Of a DNA stretch of 64,000 nt, positions 50,737 through 61,470 are shown piece after piece. The stretch comes from Bacteroidales bacterium (GTDB taxonomy: Bacteria; Bacteroidota; Bacteroidia; Bacteroidales; UBA10428). The translations under genes were made by a program, and so were the position numbers. The stretch covers positions 58,795 to 122,794 of the forward strand of contig JAFGIP010000003.1 in NCBI GenBank assembly GCA_016929525.1, given 5' to 3'. Below the pieces are notes generated by a model. The model saw only the letters and a list, made by a program, of their open reading frames with translations, was not told the DNA's origin and did no database searches. Position 1 is the first letter of the stretch; each line of letters begins with the position of its first letter.

Positions 50737-51348
50737 TTACTCAAATTCTTCATCTTCAACATCAACAGTTCCACTGCTTCCTTTTAGTACATAATTGTTC
50801 AGATCCTGGTCCGACTCGAATCCGTCCTGGCCATAAAATACCCCGTCATTATTTGTGATCTTGGTGAAAACATGTGAATAAACTCTTTTATCTTTTTCAT
50901 TCCAGAACAATTCTTCCGTATTCAGCTGTTCAAGTGTTTTTACATTTCTGGCAACAACGCTATCGCTTGCTTTCCAAAGATTCTTTTCTTCTAAATATTT
51001 TGCATAACCAGCTTTAATAGTTGATTCAAGTTCTTCATTATTATCATAGAAATACACTTCAATACCCTCCGGAAATTCATAATAGGGTCCTTCCTCTCCA
51101 CGATCCAGATACCTTTCCATTACCGGAGCTTTAAAAATAAGCTGTAACCTTGCTGAATCGGAATATTGAACTTCAATATTTTTACCTGACTGATTTGGTA
51201 TATCAAGGCCGGCAGTCAATTCATTGATACGCTCAATATCGTTACTGCATCCTGATAAATACAAAATGGGCATCAGTACTACCAATGCCCTTAAAAAATT
51301 GATCGCTTTGCAATTATTAATCGTTAAATCTCGCTTTAGTTGTTTCAT
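50737..51348 (-). CDS. lptC: LPS export periplasmic lipoprotein LptC
   Basis: Lipobox LYLSGCSNDIE; IEVQYSDSARLQLIFKAPVMERY, EGIEVYFYDNNEELESTIKAGYAKYLEEKNLWKA. Confidence 0.88.
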   Translation of the reverse strand: MKQLKRDLTINNCKAINFLRALVVLMPILYLSGCSNDIERINELTAGLDIPNQSGKNIEVQYSDSARLQLIFKAPVMERYLDRGEEGPYYEFPEGIEVYFYDNNEELESTIKAGYAKYLEEKNLWKASDSVVARNVKTLEQLNTEELFWNEKDKRVYSHVFTKITNNDGVFYGQDGFESDQDLNNYVLKGSSGTVDVEDEEFE

Positions 51349-52660
51349 TTATCCAACATCCTATTGAATATGTTTCACCTTCTGTAACATCCTGAAAGAA
51401 TGCCTCTTCTTTATTAGGGAAATAGGCTGTATAAGTAAGAATATTCCGATTAGCTTTTTCTTCAACTGACGGATCAACCATTTTTGCTTTCATAAACATG
51501 TCAACTGCTGCCCAGTATACGGCCTTTGGTAATGTATTTGAACTACAATCATCGAGGCTTTCCGCATATAGCTTACCGATCAGCAAATACGGTTCACCCC
51601 AGTCTGGCCTTATGCTGCTGGCTTTTCGAGCATATTCACGAGCTTTAACTTTATTGTTCAGCTCACTGTTACATGCTGCCAACCCAAAATAGTAATCGGC
51701 TTTTTTATTATTGATTGCTTCAAGATTTAAGGCTTGCAGATAATAATTTGCAGCCTCCTGATATTTACCGGATGTAAATGCCAGAATAGCAATATTTAAC
51801 GCTGACTCTGAAGTTGGTGCAAGCTTATGCAGATCTTTTGACGAATTATAAAAAAGTGCAGATTCTGTGCATTCTCTGTTTCTAAGCAGAGATGTTAGCA
51901 TACGCAGAAATTCAATATTATCACGTTTTGTTTCAATTTCTTTTGAGAAGAATTCTATTAATTTATCACAATCACCGGGTCCGTCTTTAACAAAATTTTC
52001 ATCAATGCTTGCTTTCAATCCTGTCAGATTGCTATCGTTTGGTTTTTCAGCAATGAGTTTGTCAATTATTTCAGTAACTTTCAGATAGTCTTTTATAACA
52101 ATATCAGCTTCAAGTTTTTCGAACTGGAAAAGAATTATTGATGCAGACATATAACTACCCAGAACAGCCTGTGATGTTTTAATTTTTCTTAATTCAATTG
52201 ATTCGTTCAAATATTTGTATGCTTGTTCTATGTACTCAATTTTATCGCGACCATATTTAAGCAGATCAACACCTTGTCTTCCAAGTACATTTCCTTTTTC
52301 CCCAAAATATTTTATTCTTCTGTCGTAGACAATCATTAGCGTATCAATAAGATCAGCTTTTCTTTCTTCTGTTTGTGCTTTGTCTAATAAATAGCGATAT
52401 AGTTTTACACCATCCAGGTAAATGTTTTTTGATGATTTCGGACATTCATCAAAAACAATCTTCCAATAGGGTAAAGCCACATTATAATCATTATGTTTGA
52501 CATATTCGCGATAAAGTGAAAGATTTCTGATACACCTTATACTATCCTCGCCGTGTCCGTATTTTGAACCATCTTCAATTCCTTTCTGACCATTTACTGT
52601 AAAAAATAAAGCAATACTAAAAGCTGAAAGGACCAATCTTTTTAACAATAAATTTTTCAT
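51317..52660 (-). CDS. secreted tetratricopeptide-repeat protein
   Basis: Signal peptide; repeated helical units AILAFTSGKYQEAANYYLQAL, YYFGLAACNSELNNKVKAREYARKA. Confidence 0.82.
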   Translation of the reverse strand: MKNLLLKRLVLSAFSIALFFTVNGQKGIEDGSKYGHGEDSIRCIRNLSLYREYVKHNDYNVALPYWKIVFDECPKSSKNIYLDGVKLYRYLLDKAQTEERKADLIDTLMIVYDRRIKYFGEKGNVLGRQGVDLLKYGRDKIEYIEQAYKYLNESIELRKIKTSQAVLGSYMSASIILFQFEKLEADIVIKDYLKVTEIIDKLIAEKPNDSNLTGLKASIDENFVKDGPGDCDKLIEFFSKEIETKRDNIEFLRMLTSLLRNRECTESALFYNSSKDLHKLAPTSESALNIAILAFTSGKYQEAANYYLQALNLEAINNKKADYYFGLAACNSELNNKVKAREYARKASSIRPDWGEPYLLIGKLYAESLDDCSSNTLPKAVYWAAVDMFMKAKMVDPSVEEKANRNILTYTAYFPNKEEAFFQDVTEGETYSIGCWINETTKARFND

Positions 52661-52671
52661 GACTCATACTT

Positions 52672-53964
52672 TTAATCATATTTAGGCTTATGAAACCAAA
52701 AATCATGCAAAGTAAACCCAATAGTAATAATATGATATTTTTCCTTAATTAATTGATTTTCTGTTGTTCCTCTTATTCCATATTCATATGTAAGATTAAA
52801 GTTTGAATACGTATATAATTTTTTTGGGTTTCGCCATGGTAGTCCTAAACCAACGCTAATACCATAGTCAGTTATCTGAGTATTATTAAATTTAATGTAT
52901 GTATTGGTGTAATGAGCTCCGATCCGATAGTGCATCCTTTCAATGTAACTTGCTCTTTGCCGGTTTGTAATGGGTACAGGAGTGAACTCAGCCCCAAATC
53001 TCAGTGAAGAATAATCTGCAATATTTTTAAATTCGTTTTTATCAAATGCTTTTTTAAATTTTTGTTGCGAATATTCTAATGTCATTAGCACCTGTTCATT
53101 TAAAACATAGGAAAGTCCAATTCCAATTTTTGCCGGCATTTGTAACTGCATAACAGAATCAGTCACTACATTAAAAGTATCGACAAATATCCCGGGATTG
53201 TAACCATATGGGAAGTTTCTTCCTTCAAACGACTGTTGTTTAATGTCAATTTTAGTTTTAGTATCGTATGTTAGTCCGAAGATGAACTGATGTTTTTCCC
53301 AAAATATTTTATATGCTTGTATACCAAAGCGGTAATAAAAGTCACTGGCAATAAATTTTTCATTGACTATTGTACTTGCAGCTGTTATTTCAGGCAGATA
53401 AATCTCACGTCTTTTATCAAGTTTGCCAAACAGGTAACCTGCATTGATCCCAACTGATATGTAATCGTTTATTTCAAATGCAGTTCCGAAGTAGAACTCA
53501 TTAAAGCCTCCGTCACCCTTGTAGTCGATTACAATGATATCATCGGTTATTTCAGGATATTCTCTGAATAGGTATTGTATTCTGCTATATGGGACAATTC
53601 CTGCACTGAATTTCCACCATTTCGATATTGGAAATCCGATTAGTAGATACTCGATATTCGAATTATTTGTTCTGTCTTCATCTATATCGGTAACAAGTAA
53701 TGAACTGCGAGCTGCAATACCAGCCTGAAAAAGGAAAGACATAGTGTCTTGAGATGTATAAGATGCAGGACTCAAATAGTTAACTTGATTAAGCGGACGT
53801 AATGCAATTGAACTTCCACCAAGTGAACGGTTATAACTTAACCCTGTATTCATAAGATCTCCGATCCCATATCTTGAATAAGGAGTATTAATATAATTCT
53901 GACCAAATATTGAAAATGGAATTAGTAATAATCCAATAAAAATAACCTTAAAACGTCTGCGCAT
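52672..53964 (-). CDS. outer-membrane beta-barrel protein of unknown function
   Basis: Signal peptide, YINTPYSRYGIGDLMNTGLSYNRSLGGSSIALR, alternating aromatic-rich strands. Confidence 0.75.
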   Translation of the reverse strand: MRRRFKVIFIGLLLIPFSIFGQNYINTPYSRYGIGDLMNTGLSYNRSLGGSSIALRPLNQVNYLSPASYTSQDTMSFLFQAGIAARSSLLVTDIDEDRTNNSNIEYLLIGFPISKWWKFSAGIVPYSRIQYLFREYPEITDDIIVIDYKGDGGFNEFYFGTAFEINDYISVGINAGYLFGKLDKRREIYLPEITAASTIVNEKFIASDFYYRFGIQAYKIFWEKHQFIFGLTYDTKTKIDIKQQSFEGRNFPYGYNPGIFVDTFNVVTDSVMQLQMPAKIGIGLSYVLNEQVLMTLEYSQQKFKKAFDKNEFKNIADYSSLRFGAEFTPVPITNRQRASYIERMHYRIGAHYTNTYIKFNNTQITDYGISVGLGLPWRNPKKLYTYSNFNLTYEYGIRGTTENQLIKEKYHIITIGFTLHDFWFHKPKYD

Positions 53965-54682
53965 TGTATTCTAAGATGAAATTAAGTCCTTTAAGAGTCA
54001 AATTTGAATCAACAAAGATGGGTTTTTTTAGTTTATTATCAAAAAATTGAGCGTCTCCTCCAGTCAGTATGACAACAAGTTCGGGATGATCACTTATAAG
54101 TGTTTCGATATAACCATTAAGTTCAAATATTAATCCGTTTTGTACTCCATTAATAATTGCCTCTTCAGTTGTATTTCCAAGGAAATTCATTGTTTTGGAT
54201 GGATTTAAAAGAGGAAGCCTTGATGTGAATTTGTGCAGGGCATTGAATCGTGTATTAAGCCCCGGAGAAATGTTACCTCCACTATAAATACCTTCATTTG
54301 TTAAGAGATCAAATGTTATGGCGGTTCCTGCGTCAATTACAAGGACATCTTGATTTGGATACAGCTTGTAAGCACCGGCAACTGCAGCAAGTCTGTCTTT
54401 CCCCAGTGTTTCTTTAGTCTTGTAACTGTTTTTGAATGGCAATGGTGTTGACGAATTCAATTCCAATGTTTTTATATCATTACACTCAACAAATGATTTA
54501 AGTAGAACAGGATAATCTGATACAGAACATATAATACATTTATTTACTTTTTTAAGCTTTTTTAACTCCTGCTTTAATTTCTGTGCCGAATCGGTATCAA
54601 ATGCTGATACTGATTCAATTTCATCATCACGAAACAGCGCAAGCTTTGTTTTTGAATTACCGATATCAATAACCAGATTCAT
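53948..54682 (-). CDS. coaX: type III pantothenate kinase
   Basis: NLVIDIGNSKTKLALF, LGKDRLAAVAGAYKL, VIDAGTAITFDLL, GGNISPGLNTRF. Confidence 0.94.
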   Translation of the reverse strand: MNLVIDIGNSKTKLALFRDDEIESVSAFDTDSAQKLKQELKKLKKVNKCIICSVSDYPVLLKSFVECNDIKTLELNSSTPLPFKNSYKTKETLGKDRLAAVAGAYKLYPNQDVLVIDAGTAITFDLLTNEGIYSGGNISPGLNTRFNALHKFTSRLPLLNPSKTMNFLGNTTEEAIINGVQNGLIFELNGYIETLISDHPELVVILTGGDAQFFDNKLKKPIFVDSNLTLKGLNFILEYNAQTF

Positions 54683-54705
54683 AATATTCTTAAAAAAACA
54701 TAAAG

Positions 54706-57700
54706 TTATAATTTCCAGGTTGAGTTCATATCCAGCATTAAACGGTATGTCTGATCTATATCTGTTATATTTTCGATAGTTAAAGTCAGTTTATCTGCAC
54801 CTTCTTTCATTCTGCATTTCATTTCATTCTGCTGTACAAAAGTCAGAATATTTTGGAAAACAGGCGAACTATAGAATGAAGAATTCTGATTACTGGTAAA
54901 ATAACCAATGAATTTATTGTTTTTAATAATAATTTTTTCATATCCGAGTTTTTGTGCTAGCCATCTTAACTGAACTACTTTAAGAAGTTCTTCTGTTGCA
55001 GGTGGTATAGGTCCGAATCTGTCTGTTATTTCATTTCTGAAATTTATAAGTTCTTCATCTGTCTCTATTGAGTCTAATTTGCGATACAATCGGATACGTT
55101 CTGAAATGTTTGAAACATAAGTTTCGGGGATGTGAATTCCTAGATCTGTATCTATTATACAGTCTGAGGTATAATTCTGGTCCTTTTCTTCTAATACAGC
55201 TTCTCTTACCTCTTCATCAAGGAAAAGATCCTTAAATTCAGCGGCTTTCAATTCAAGCAGTGCCTCGTTAAGTATCCTGTTATAGGTTTCAAACCCTATA
55301 TCTGCAATAAACCCACTTTGCTCGGCACCAAGCATATTTCCTGCACCACGAATATCGAGATCCTGAAGTGCAATATTCAACCCACTACCCAGATCAGAAA
55401 ATTCTTCTATTGCTTTTAATCTTCTTCTTGCTTCGGATGAGACTGACACGAGAGGTGGTGCAATAAGATAGCAGAACGCTCTTTTATTCGAACGACCCAC
55501 CCTCCCTCGCAGTTGATGTAGATCACTTAAACCGAAATTCTGGGCATCATTAATATAAATGGTATTTGCGTTTGGTATATCCAGTCCCGACTCAACTATT
55601 GATGTCGCAATCAGTACATCATAGTCGCCATTCATGAAATCGATCATGACCTTCTCCAGCTTAGAACCTTCTAATTGTCCATGTCCAACCGCTGTTTTTA
55701 TACCCGGACAAATTTTATTAATCAATGCTTCGACCTCATAAATATTCTGGATTCTGTTATGGATTACAAAGACCTGTCCACCACGTGATACCTCGAAATT
55801 AATGCCTTCTTCAAATATACTCTCATTAAAAGTATGAAGCTCTGTTACAATTGGATTTCGGTTTGGAGGCGGGGTATTAATAACCGATAAATCACGTGCC
55901 CCCATTAATGAAAATTGCAGGGTACGAGGAATAGGAGTAGCAGTCATTGTTAATGCATCAACATTAATCCTGAAATTCTTTAATTTTTCTTTTGCTGCCA
56001 CACCAAATTTCTGCTCTTCATCTATTATCAGTAATCCAAGGTCTTTGAAATGAATATCTTTACCTAAAAGCCGATGTGTACCTATTATTATATCTACAAG
56101 ACCTTTTTCAACATCTGCCAGGATCTTTTTCTGCTCTGCAGGTTTCTTCAATCTGCTTATATGTTCAATTCTGCATGGAAAATCTTTAAGGCGCTCTCTG
56201 AAAGTTGTGAAATGCTGAAGTGCAAGAATCGTTGTTGGTACAAGAACTACTACCTGTTTACTGTCTGTTACTGCTTTAAACGAAGCACGGATCGCCACTT
56301 CTGTTTTCCCAAATCCCACATCACCACAAATTAGCCTATCCATCGGGATTTTAGATTCCATATCTTTTTTTACAGCAACAGTGGCTTTTAGTTGATCGGG
56401 GGTATCTTCATAAATGAATGAAGCTTCTAATTCTTCTTGTAAATATGTATCTGCTGAGAACTGAAATCCTTCCTGCTCTTTTCTTTTAGCATAAAGCATA
56501 ATAAGATCTTTGGCAATATCCTTTACTTTCCGCTTTGTGTTTTCCTTTAATTTCTGCCATGCGCCCGTACCTAATTTATAAATCTTAGGTTCTGTATCGT
56601 CTTTACCTTTGTATTTCGATATACGATGCAGTGAATGAATATTTACATACAACACATCGTTGTCACGATAAACCAATTTGATTTTTTCCTGTATTTTACC
56701 GTTCTCCTCGATTTTCTCAAGACCCCCGAATTTACCAACCCCATGATCTACATGTACTACATAATCTCCTGGGTTGAGATATTTTAATTCATTGATTGAT
56801 ACTGAAGCTTTACTTGAAAAATATTTTTGAAGCCTGTATTTATGATAACGGTCGAAAATCTGATGGTCGGTATAAAGTGCGAATTTCAGATCTTCATCAA
56901 TAAATCCCTGATGGATTGTCTGGTTGATTTCCTTAAACGGTATTCCCTGGTGAGTATCCTGGAAAATTAACCTTAGTCTTTCAATTTGTTTTTCATTTTC
57001 AGAAAGTATGTATGTTTCGAATTTCTGGCTAATTAACAATTTCAAATTGTCGCCCAGCAGGTTGAAGTTTTTCTGAAAAACAGGCTGTTGTTTTGTATTA
57101 AATGAAAACTGGTTTGCTTCTTTATAAAAACACTGTGTACCAAATTCTATAAAATTATTTAATGATATAAATCTTGTTATTTTTTCCTTTCTGATTAAAG
57201 GCTTTTTTTCAGTGGAGTATTTAATAATTTCTTCAAACTGGTCGAAAAGGTATGAGGTATTGTTACACCAAATACAGGGTTTTATCTCTGTAAAATCCAG
57301 AAAAGACTGGTTGATATCAGAGGCCGCATATTCCTGTAAGTTGGGCAGGATATTTATTTTACCATATTTTTTAACCGACAACTGACTTTCAACTTCAAAC
57401 GAGCGGATTGATTCAACTTCGTCGCCAAAGAAATCGATGCGGAAAGGATATTCCTCTGCAAATGAGAAGATATCAATAATACTTCCTCTTAAGGCATACT
57501 GACCCGGTTCATAAACAAAATCTACAAGTTCAAACTGATATTCATCCAAGACTTCTTTAATAAATGATGTTGAAAGTTTTTCACCGGCTGTAATATTCAG
57601 GGTCTCCTTTTGCAGCTGTTGTTTTCCGATTACCGCCTCTGCCAGTGCTTCGGGGTAGGTAACCAATACTAGTAAACCTGAAGAATATGCACTGATTTTG

Positions 57701-58038
57701 TTTAATGCATGAGTTCTTAGAATAATATTTCCGTTATCAGTTTGTTCATACTGTATTGTTCGTTTATAGGACGATGGGAAAAACATGATGCTGTCACTGC
57801 CGGTGCAGCTAAGTAAGTCGTTGTAAAAATATGCTGCTTCTTCTTTGTCGGATAAAATAAAAATGTTATAGTTCTGAAGATCATAAATTATTTTAGAGAT
57901 TAAAAGTGATGCTGAAGATCCTGAAAGTCCCTTCAAATGAATTTTCCCATCATCCTTATTCTTAATACTTTCAATTAATGAATTATATAAAGGATGTGAT
58001 TCGTATATATTTTTAAACTTTTTTAACTCTGTTGCCAC
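54706..58038 (-). CDS. mfd: transcription-repair coupling factor
   Basis: 1110 aa; YVVHVDHGVGKFGGLEK, DRLICGDVGFGKTEVAIRASFKAV, IDEEQKFGV, GRVGRSNKRAFCYLI, DLGSGLNIALQDLDIRGAGNMLGAEQSG. Confidence 0.97.
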   Translation of the reverse strand: MATELKKFKNIYESHPLYNSLIESIKNKDDGKIHLKGLSGSSASLLISKIIYDLQNYNIFILSDKEEAAYFYNDLLSCTGSDSIMFFPSSYKRTIQYEQTDNGNIILRTHALNKISAYSSGLLVLVTYPEALAEAVIGKQQLQKETLNITAGEKLSTSFIKEVLDEYQFELVDFVYEPGQYALRGSIIDIFSFAEEYPFRIDFFGDEVESIRSFEVESQLSVKKYGKINILPNLQEYAASDINQSFLDFTEIKPCIWCNNTSYLFDQFEEIIKYSTEKKPLIRKEKITRFISLNNFIEFGTQCFYKEANQFSFNTKQQPVFQKNFNLLGDNLKLLISQKFETYILSENEKQIERLRLIFQDTHQGIPFKEINQTIHQGFIDEDLKFALYTDHQIFDRYHKYRLQKYFSSKASVSINELKYLNPGDYVVHVDHGVGKFGGLEKIEENGKIQEKIKLVYRDNDVLYVNIHSLHRISKYKGKDDTEPKIYKLGTGAWQKLKENTKRKVKDIAKDLIMLYAKRKEQEGFQFSADTYLQEELEASFIYEDTPDQLKATVAVKKDMESKIPMDRLICGDVGFGKTEVAIRASFKAVTDSKQVVVLVPTTILALQHFTTFRERLKDFPCRIEHISRLKKPAEQKKILADVEKGLVDIIIGTHRLLGKDIHFKDLGLLIIDEEQKFGVAAKEKLKNFRINVDALTMTATPIPRTLQFSLMGARDLSVINTPPPNRNPIVTELHTFNESIFEEGINFEVSRGGQVFVIHNRIQNIYEVEALINKICPGIKTAVGHGQLEGSKLEKVMIDFMNGDYDVLIATSIVESGLDIPNANTIYINDAQNFGLSDLHQLRGRVGRSNKRAFCYLIAPPLVSVSSEARRRLKAIEEFSDLGSGLNIALQDLDIRGAGNMLGAEQSGFIADIGFETYNRILNEALLELKAAEFKDLFLDEEVREAVLEEKDQNYTSDCIIDTDLGIHIPETYVSNISERIRLYRKLDSIETDEELINFRNEITDRFGPIPPATEELLKVVQLRWLAQKLGYEKIIIKNNKFIGYFTSNQNSSFYSSPVFQNILTFVQQNEMKCRMKEGADKLTLTIENITDIDQTYRLMLDMNSTWKL

Positions 58039-58171
58039 AAAAACATCTTCAAATGGGCAACAAAAATCGGATATTGTTTTATCTATTCCAAAAGCTAGCA
58101 GAGGTTTATAATAAACCTTGTAATTGTGTCAGGCGTAGCTTAATTTTATGTATATACTAATAACCCGACAA

Positions 58172-59428
58172 ATGAAGGTATATAAATTCGGCGGAGCTTC
58201 GGTAAAAGATGCTGCTTCTGTAAGGAATCTGGCAGATATTGTTAAATCGTCTGACAGACCTTTGGTGGTTGTAATATCAGCAATGGGAAAAACTACTAAT
58301 GCTTTGGAAAAAATTCTCAGACAATATTTTGATCATGATAATAGTTTGCGGGAAAGCGTTGATAAATTGTTTTCTTTTCATTTTGATATTGTAAAGGATC
58401 TATTTAGAAAGGAAAGTGAAATAATAGAACAACTACAAAAGATTTTTGATAAGCTTTATGAGAAACTGTCAGATGAACCTACTATGACATATAATTTTGA
58501 ATACGATCAGATTGTATCTTATGGTGAAATTATTTCAACAACAATTGTTAATGCATATCTGAATGAATCAGGTTGTTCAAGTGAATGGTACGATATTAGA
58601 AAAATTCTGAAAACTGATGAAAATTACCGTGAGGCAAAGGTCGACTTTGAAACATCGGCAGAAATGGTACGTTCTGCTTTTAACACATTGGGGAACCATG
58701 TTTATGTAACCCAGGGATTTATTGGGTCTACAAAAAATAATCTGACTACCACATTGGGAAGGGAAGGGTCGGACTATACAGCAGCATTACTGGCATATTT
58801 TCTAGATGCTGAAAGTGTCACTGTCTGGAAAGACGTACCAGGGGTATTAAATGCCGATCCAAAGTGGTTTGATAATACGGTTAAATTAGACTCATTGTCA
58901 TATACCGATGCTGTCGAACTTGCTTTTTACGGAGCCAGTGTAATTCATCCTAAAACCATTCAGCCGTTAAAACAGAAAAAAATTCCGCTGTGGGTAAAAT
59001 CCTTTGTTGAAACCAATGCAAAAGGGACACTGGTGGGCGAAACACATTATAAGGAACTTATACCTTGTTTCATTTTTAAAATGGATCAGGTTCTTATCGA
59101 TATATTCCCAACCGATCTAAGTTTTATTGCCGAAGATAATCTGCAGGATATCTTTGCAGTCTTTTCCAAATTTGGACTAAAAGTAAATATCATGCAAAAT
59201 ACTGCAGTACATTTCAGTGTTTGTGTTAACAACGATAAATCACTTCTAGAACAAATCATTAATGAATTAAAGCAAAAATTTCAGGTATCAGTTACAAAAG
59301 ATCTGGAACTCATTACCATCCGTTACTATGACACGGAAACGATAAACAGGGTGATTGTGAATAAGGAACTGGTTCTTGAACAAAGAAGTCGGACCACTAT
59401 TCAGATGTTGGTCAAAGATAAAGGCTGA
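58172..59428 (+). CDS. aspartate kinase; start trimmed to MKVYKFGGASV
   Basis: KVYKFGGASVKDAASV, ITQGF-like VTQGFIGSTKNNLTTTLGREGSDYTAALLA, VWKDVPGVLNADPKWFDN. Confidence 0.93.
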   Translation: MKVYKFGGASVKDAASVRNLADIVKSSDRPLVVVISAMGKTTNALEKILRQYFDHDNSLRESVDKLFSFHFDIVKDLFRKESEIIEQLQKIFDKLYEKLSDEPTMTYNFEYDQIVSYGEIISTTIVNAYLNESGCSSEWYDIRKILKTDENYREAKVDFETSAEMVRSAFNTLGNHVYVTQGFIGSTKNNLTTTLGREGSDYTAALLAYFLDAESVTVWKDVPGVLNADPKWFDNTVKLDSLSYTDAVELAFYGASVIHPKTIQPLKQKKIPLWVKSFVETNAKGTLVGETHYKELIPCFIFKMDQVLIDIFPTDLSFIAEDNLQDIFAVFSKFGLKVNIMQNTAVHFSVCVNNDKSLLEQIINELKQKFQVSVTKDLELITIRYYDTETINRVIVNKELVLEQRSRTTIQMLVKDKG

Positions 59429-59447
59429 AACTAATTATTAATAAGTG

Positions 59448-60833
59448 TTATTTGGTTGCACACAAAACATCATTCATAACAACGATCGCTTTTTTATACT
59501 GATCTCGCTGAATAACAAACTGCATATTCACCTGCTTTAACGATTGAGAGAAACATTCAATATTTATTTTTTTATTGGCAAGAGCCGTGCTGGCTTTGGC
59601 TAAAATCCCGGGTTGTGCGATGTTGGTGCCCAGAACACATACTAGGGCAACTTCCTTTATAGTGATTTCCTGGAAATTGTCTTGCAGTTCTTTTATCATT
59701 TCCTTATTTAAATCTTTCTCCCAGATTACCTGCGTTATACTGTTGGCATTGGTTGATTTAAGTATATAACTGACTCCGTACTTTTTAAATGTTTCCATAA
59801 TATTAAGATCGAAACCCACTTCGCCAACCATGGACGGGTCGTGAACTTCAATGGCAACTACCTTATCTGTACCTGATATTATTTCAACCTTCGATTTTTC
59901 ACCAATATATGTTTTTGAGATAACTGTTCCCGGATGATCAGGTTCGAATGTATTTTTTATTCGGATATTTATGCCTGCAATTTCAAGTGGTTTGGAAGCT
60001 TTTGGATGAATAGCTTCCATTCCCAGATCGGCAAGCTGATCAGCAACGTTATAATTAGTTAAACCAACCGGGATTGATTTTTTTATGCCAACAATATTCG
60101 GATCAGCTGAAGAAAGATGGAATTCCTTATGGATAATAGCCTCATCTGCTTTGAGATCTACAGCAATTTTGCTGAAAGTTACTTCTGAATATCCTCTGTC
60201 GAATTCCCGCATAATACCCTCTGTCCCTTTTGTATATCCTGTTACTATAGGTATGGTTTTGCTATAATCGATGTTTTTGAATGATTTATGAATACGTTCG
60301 TCGATAGTTAAAAATTCTGAATCGTTAAAACCACACAGATCAACAAACGTAGCATTTATTCCATGATTCTCAAGAATATTAGCAGAATTGAATGCAGAAT
60401 GCGCTTCACCAATGGAAGCTAAAATTTCACGTGCTGCAAGAAGAATATTATTCTGATTTATATAACCTGTTGCAAGTACATCGGCAAGACTATTCAAATA
60501 GTTTCTGGCTTGCACAATGCGATTTGTAATAAAATTATTGGCGGCCTCAAGGTCTAACTTCAGGTCTTTGAATCCGTTATTAATCTCAATTAGCTTTGTC
60601 AGAACCTCTTGTAATGCCCTGTTAAAACCGGCATGTTCGACAAATAATTTGTACACTCCCTGTTTGTTGTTCTTTTTATGTTCAAGCAACCAGTTGGTAA
60701 CCCCGGAGTAAGCAGAAACTACGAATATACGATTATAAAGATCAAAATCGTTACGGTTTCCTATTATAATATTTGTGAGTACATCTCCAAATTTACTCAT
60801 TGATGTACCACCGATTTTTTCAATTGTCAACAT
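59448..60833 (-). CDS. aspartate kinase, Ask_Ect-like subclass, with ACT domains
   Basis: MLTIEKIGGTSMSKFGDVL, IPIVTGYTKGTEGIMREFDRGYSEVTFSKIA, HKEFHLSSADPNIVG; resembles ectoine-associated aspartokinases (EKIGGTSM start). Confidence 0.87.
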   Translation of the reverse strand: MLTIEKIGGTSMSKFGDVLTNIIIGNRNDFDLYNRIFVVSAYSGVTNWLLEHKKNNKQGVYKLFVEHAGFNRALQEVLTKLIEINNGFKDLKLDLEAANNFITNRIVQARNYLNSLADVLATGYINQNNILLAAREILASIGEAHSAFNSANILENHGINATFVDLCGFNDSEFLTIDERIHKSFKNIDYSKTIPIVTGYTKGTEGIMREFDRGYSEVTFSKIAVDLKADEAIIHKEFHLSSADPNIVGIKKSIPVGLTNYNVADQLADLGMEAIHPKASKPLEIAGINIRIKNTFEPDHPGTVISKTYIGEKSKVEIISGTDKVVAIEVHDPSMVGEVGFDLNIMETFKKYGVSYILKSTNANSITQVIWEKDLNKEMIKELQDNFQEITIKEVALVCVLGTNIAQPGILAKASTALANKKINIECFSQSLKQVNMQFVIQRDQYKKAIVVMNDVLCATK

Positions 60834-60909
60834 AGAAAAAATATAGTTAGTTTAACTGGCATGCAAAATTATGGAAATTATTTCTGTGATGAAACAGGGT
60901 TGATCAATA

Positions 60910-61413
60910 CTAATGATTAAGAAACAGTTTAAATACAGGTTTATAACCTCTTATAAAACCATTATCATCTTCAACTTCATATCCAAGGACAACAGAGATA
61001 ACTTCTTTTTGAAACAGCCCGTTGGTCGAGCTAAAGTACCACCTTTCAGTAAATTGAATCTTTCCAATTTTATCCCTTGTAAAGCCTTCTTCCTGTTCCA
61101 TTTTTTTAACATCCATAACTTTCATTACTTTGTTTGTAAAAAAATCATAGGCTGTAACTTTTTCTTCATAAACCATTTTGAAAAGGCTGTCAACTAATCT
61201 TGAATGTTGTAATAATTTAAGCCTTTCAGTTTCCCATAAATCATCCTGGTCAGGGTTTCGAATTACTACGTCATAAATGATAGTATCGGCAATCAATTCG
61301 CCGTATATAGAATCCTGTTTAATTATAATAGCATCTGTAATCTTTTTATTTGTGTGTTTACATGATATACTAATCAATAATAAAAACGCATAAAAAATAT
61401 ATGACTGTCTCAT
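60910..61413 (-). CDS. lipoprotein of unknown function (weak GldN-like resemblance)
   Basis: Lipobox LLLISISCKHTNK; VTAYDFFTNKVMKVMDVKKME...FTERWYFSSTNGLFQKEVISVVLGYEV. Confidence 0.55.
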   Translation of the reverse strand: MRQSYIFYAFLLLISISCKHTNKKITDAIIIKQDSIYGELIADTIIYDVVIRNPDQDDLWETERLKLLQHSRLVDSLFKMVYEEKVTAYDFFTNKVMKVMDVKKMEQEEGFTRDKIGKIQFTERWYFSSTNGLFQKEVISVVLGYEVEDDNGFIRGYKPVFKLFLNH

Positions 61414-61470
61414 TTTAAACCTTTTTTACTAAAGATAAAGAATATTCTTCTAATTAAATACTTGCAGATA

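Noticed and set aside
59448-60833. Part of an ectoine biosynthesis cluster
   Set aside because: No ectA, ectB, ectC or ectD in the window; neighbours are aspartokinase, a lipoprotein and pyrC.
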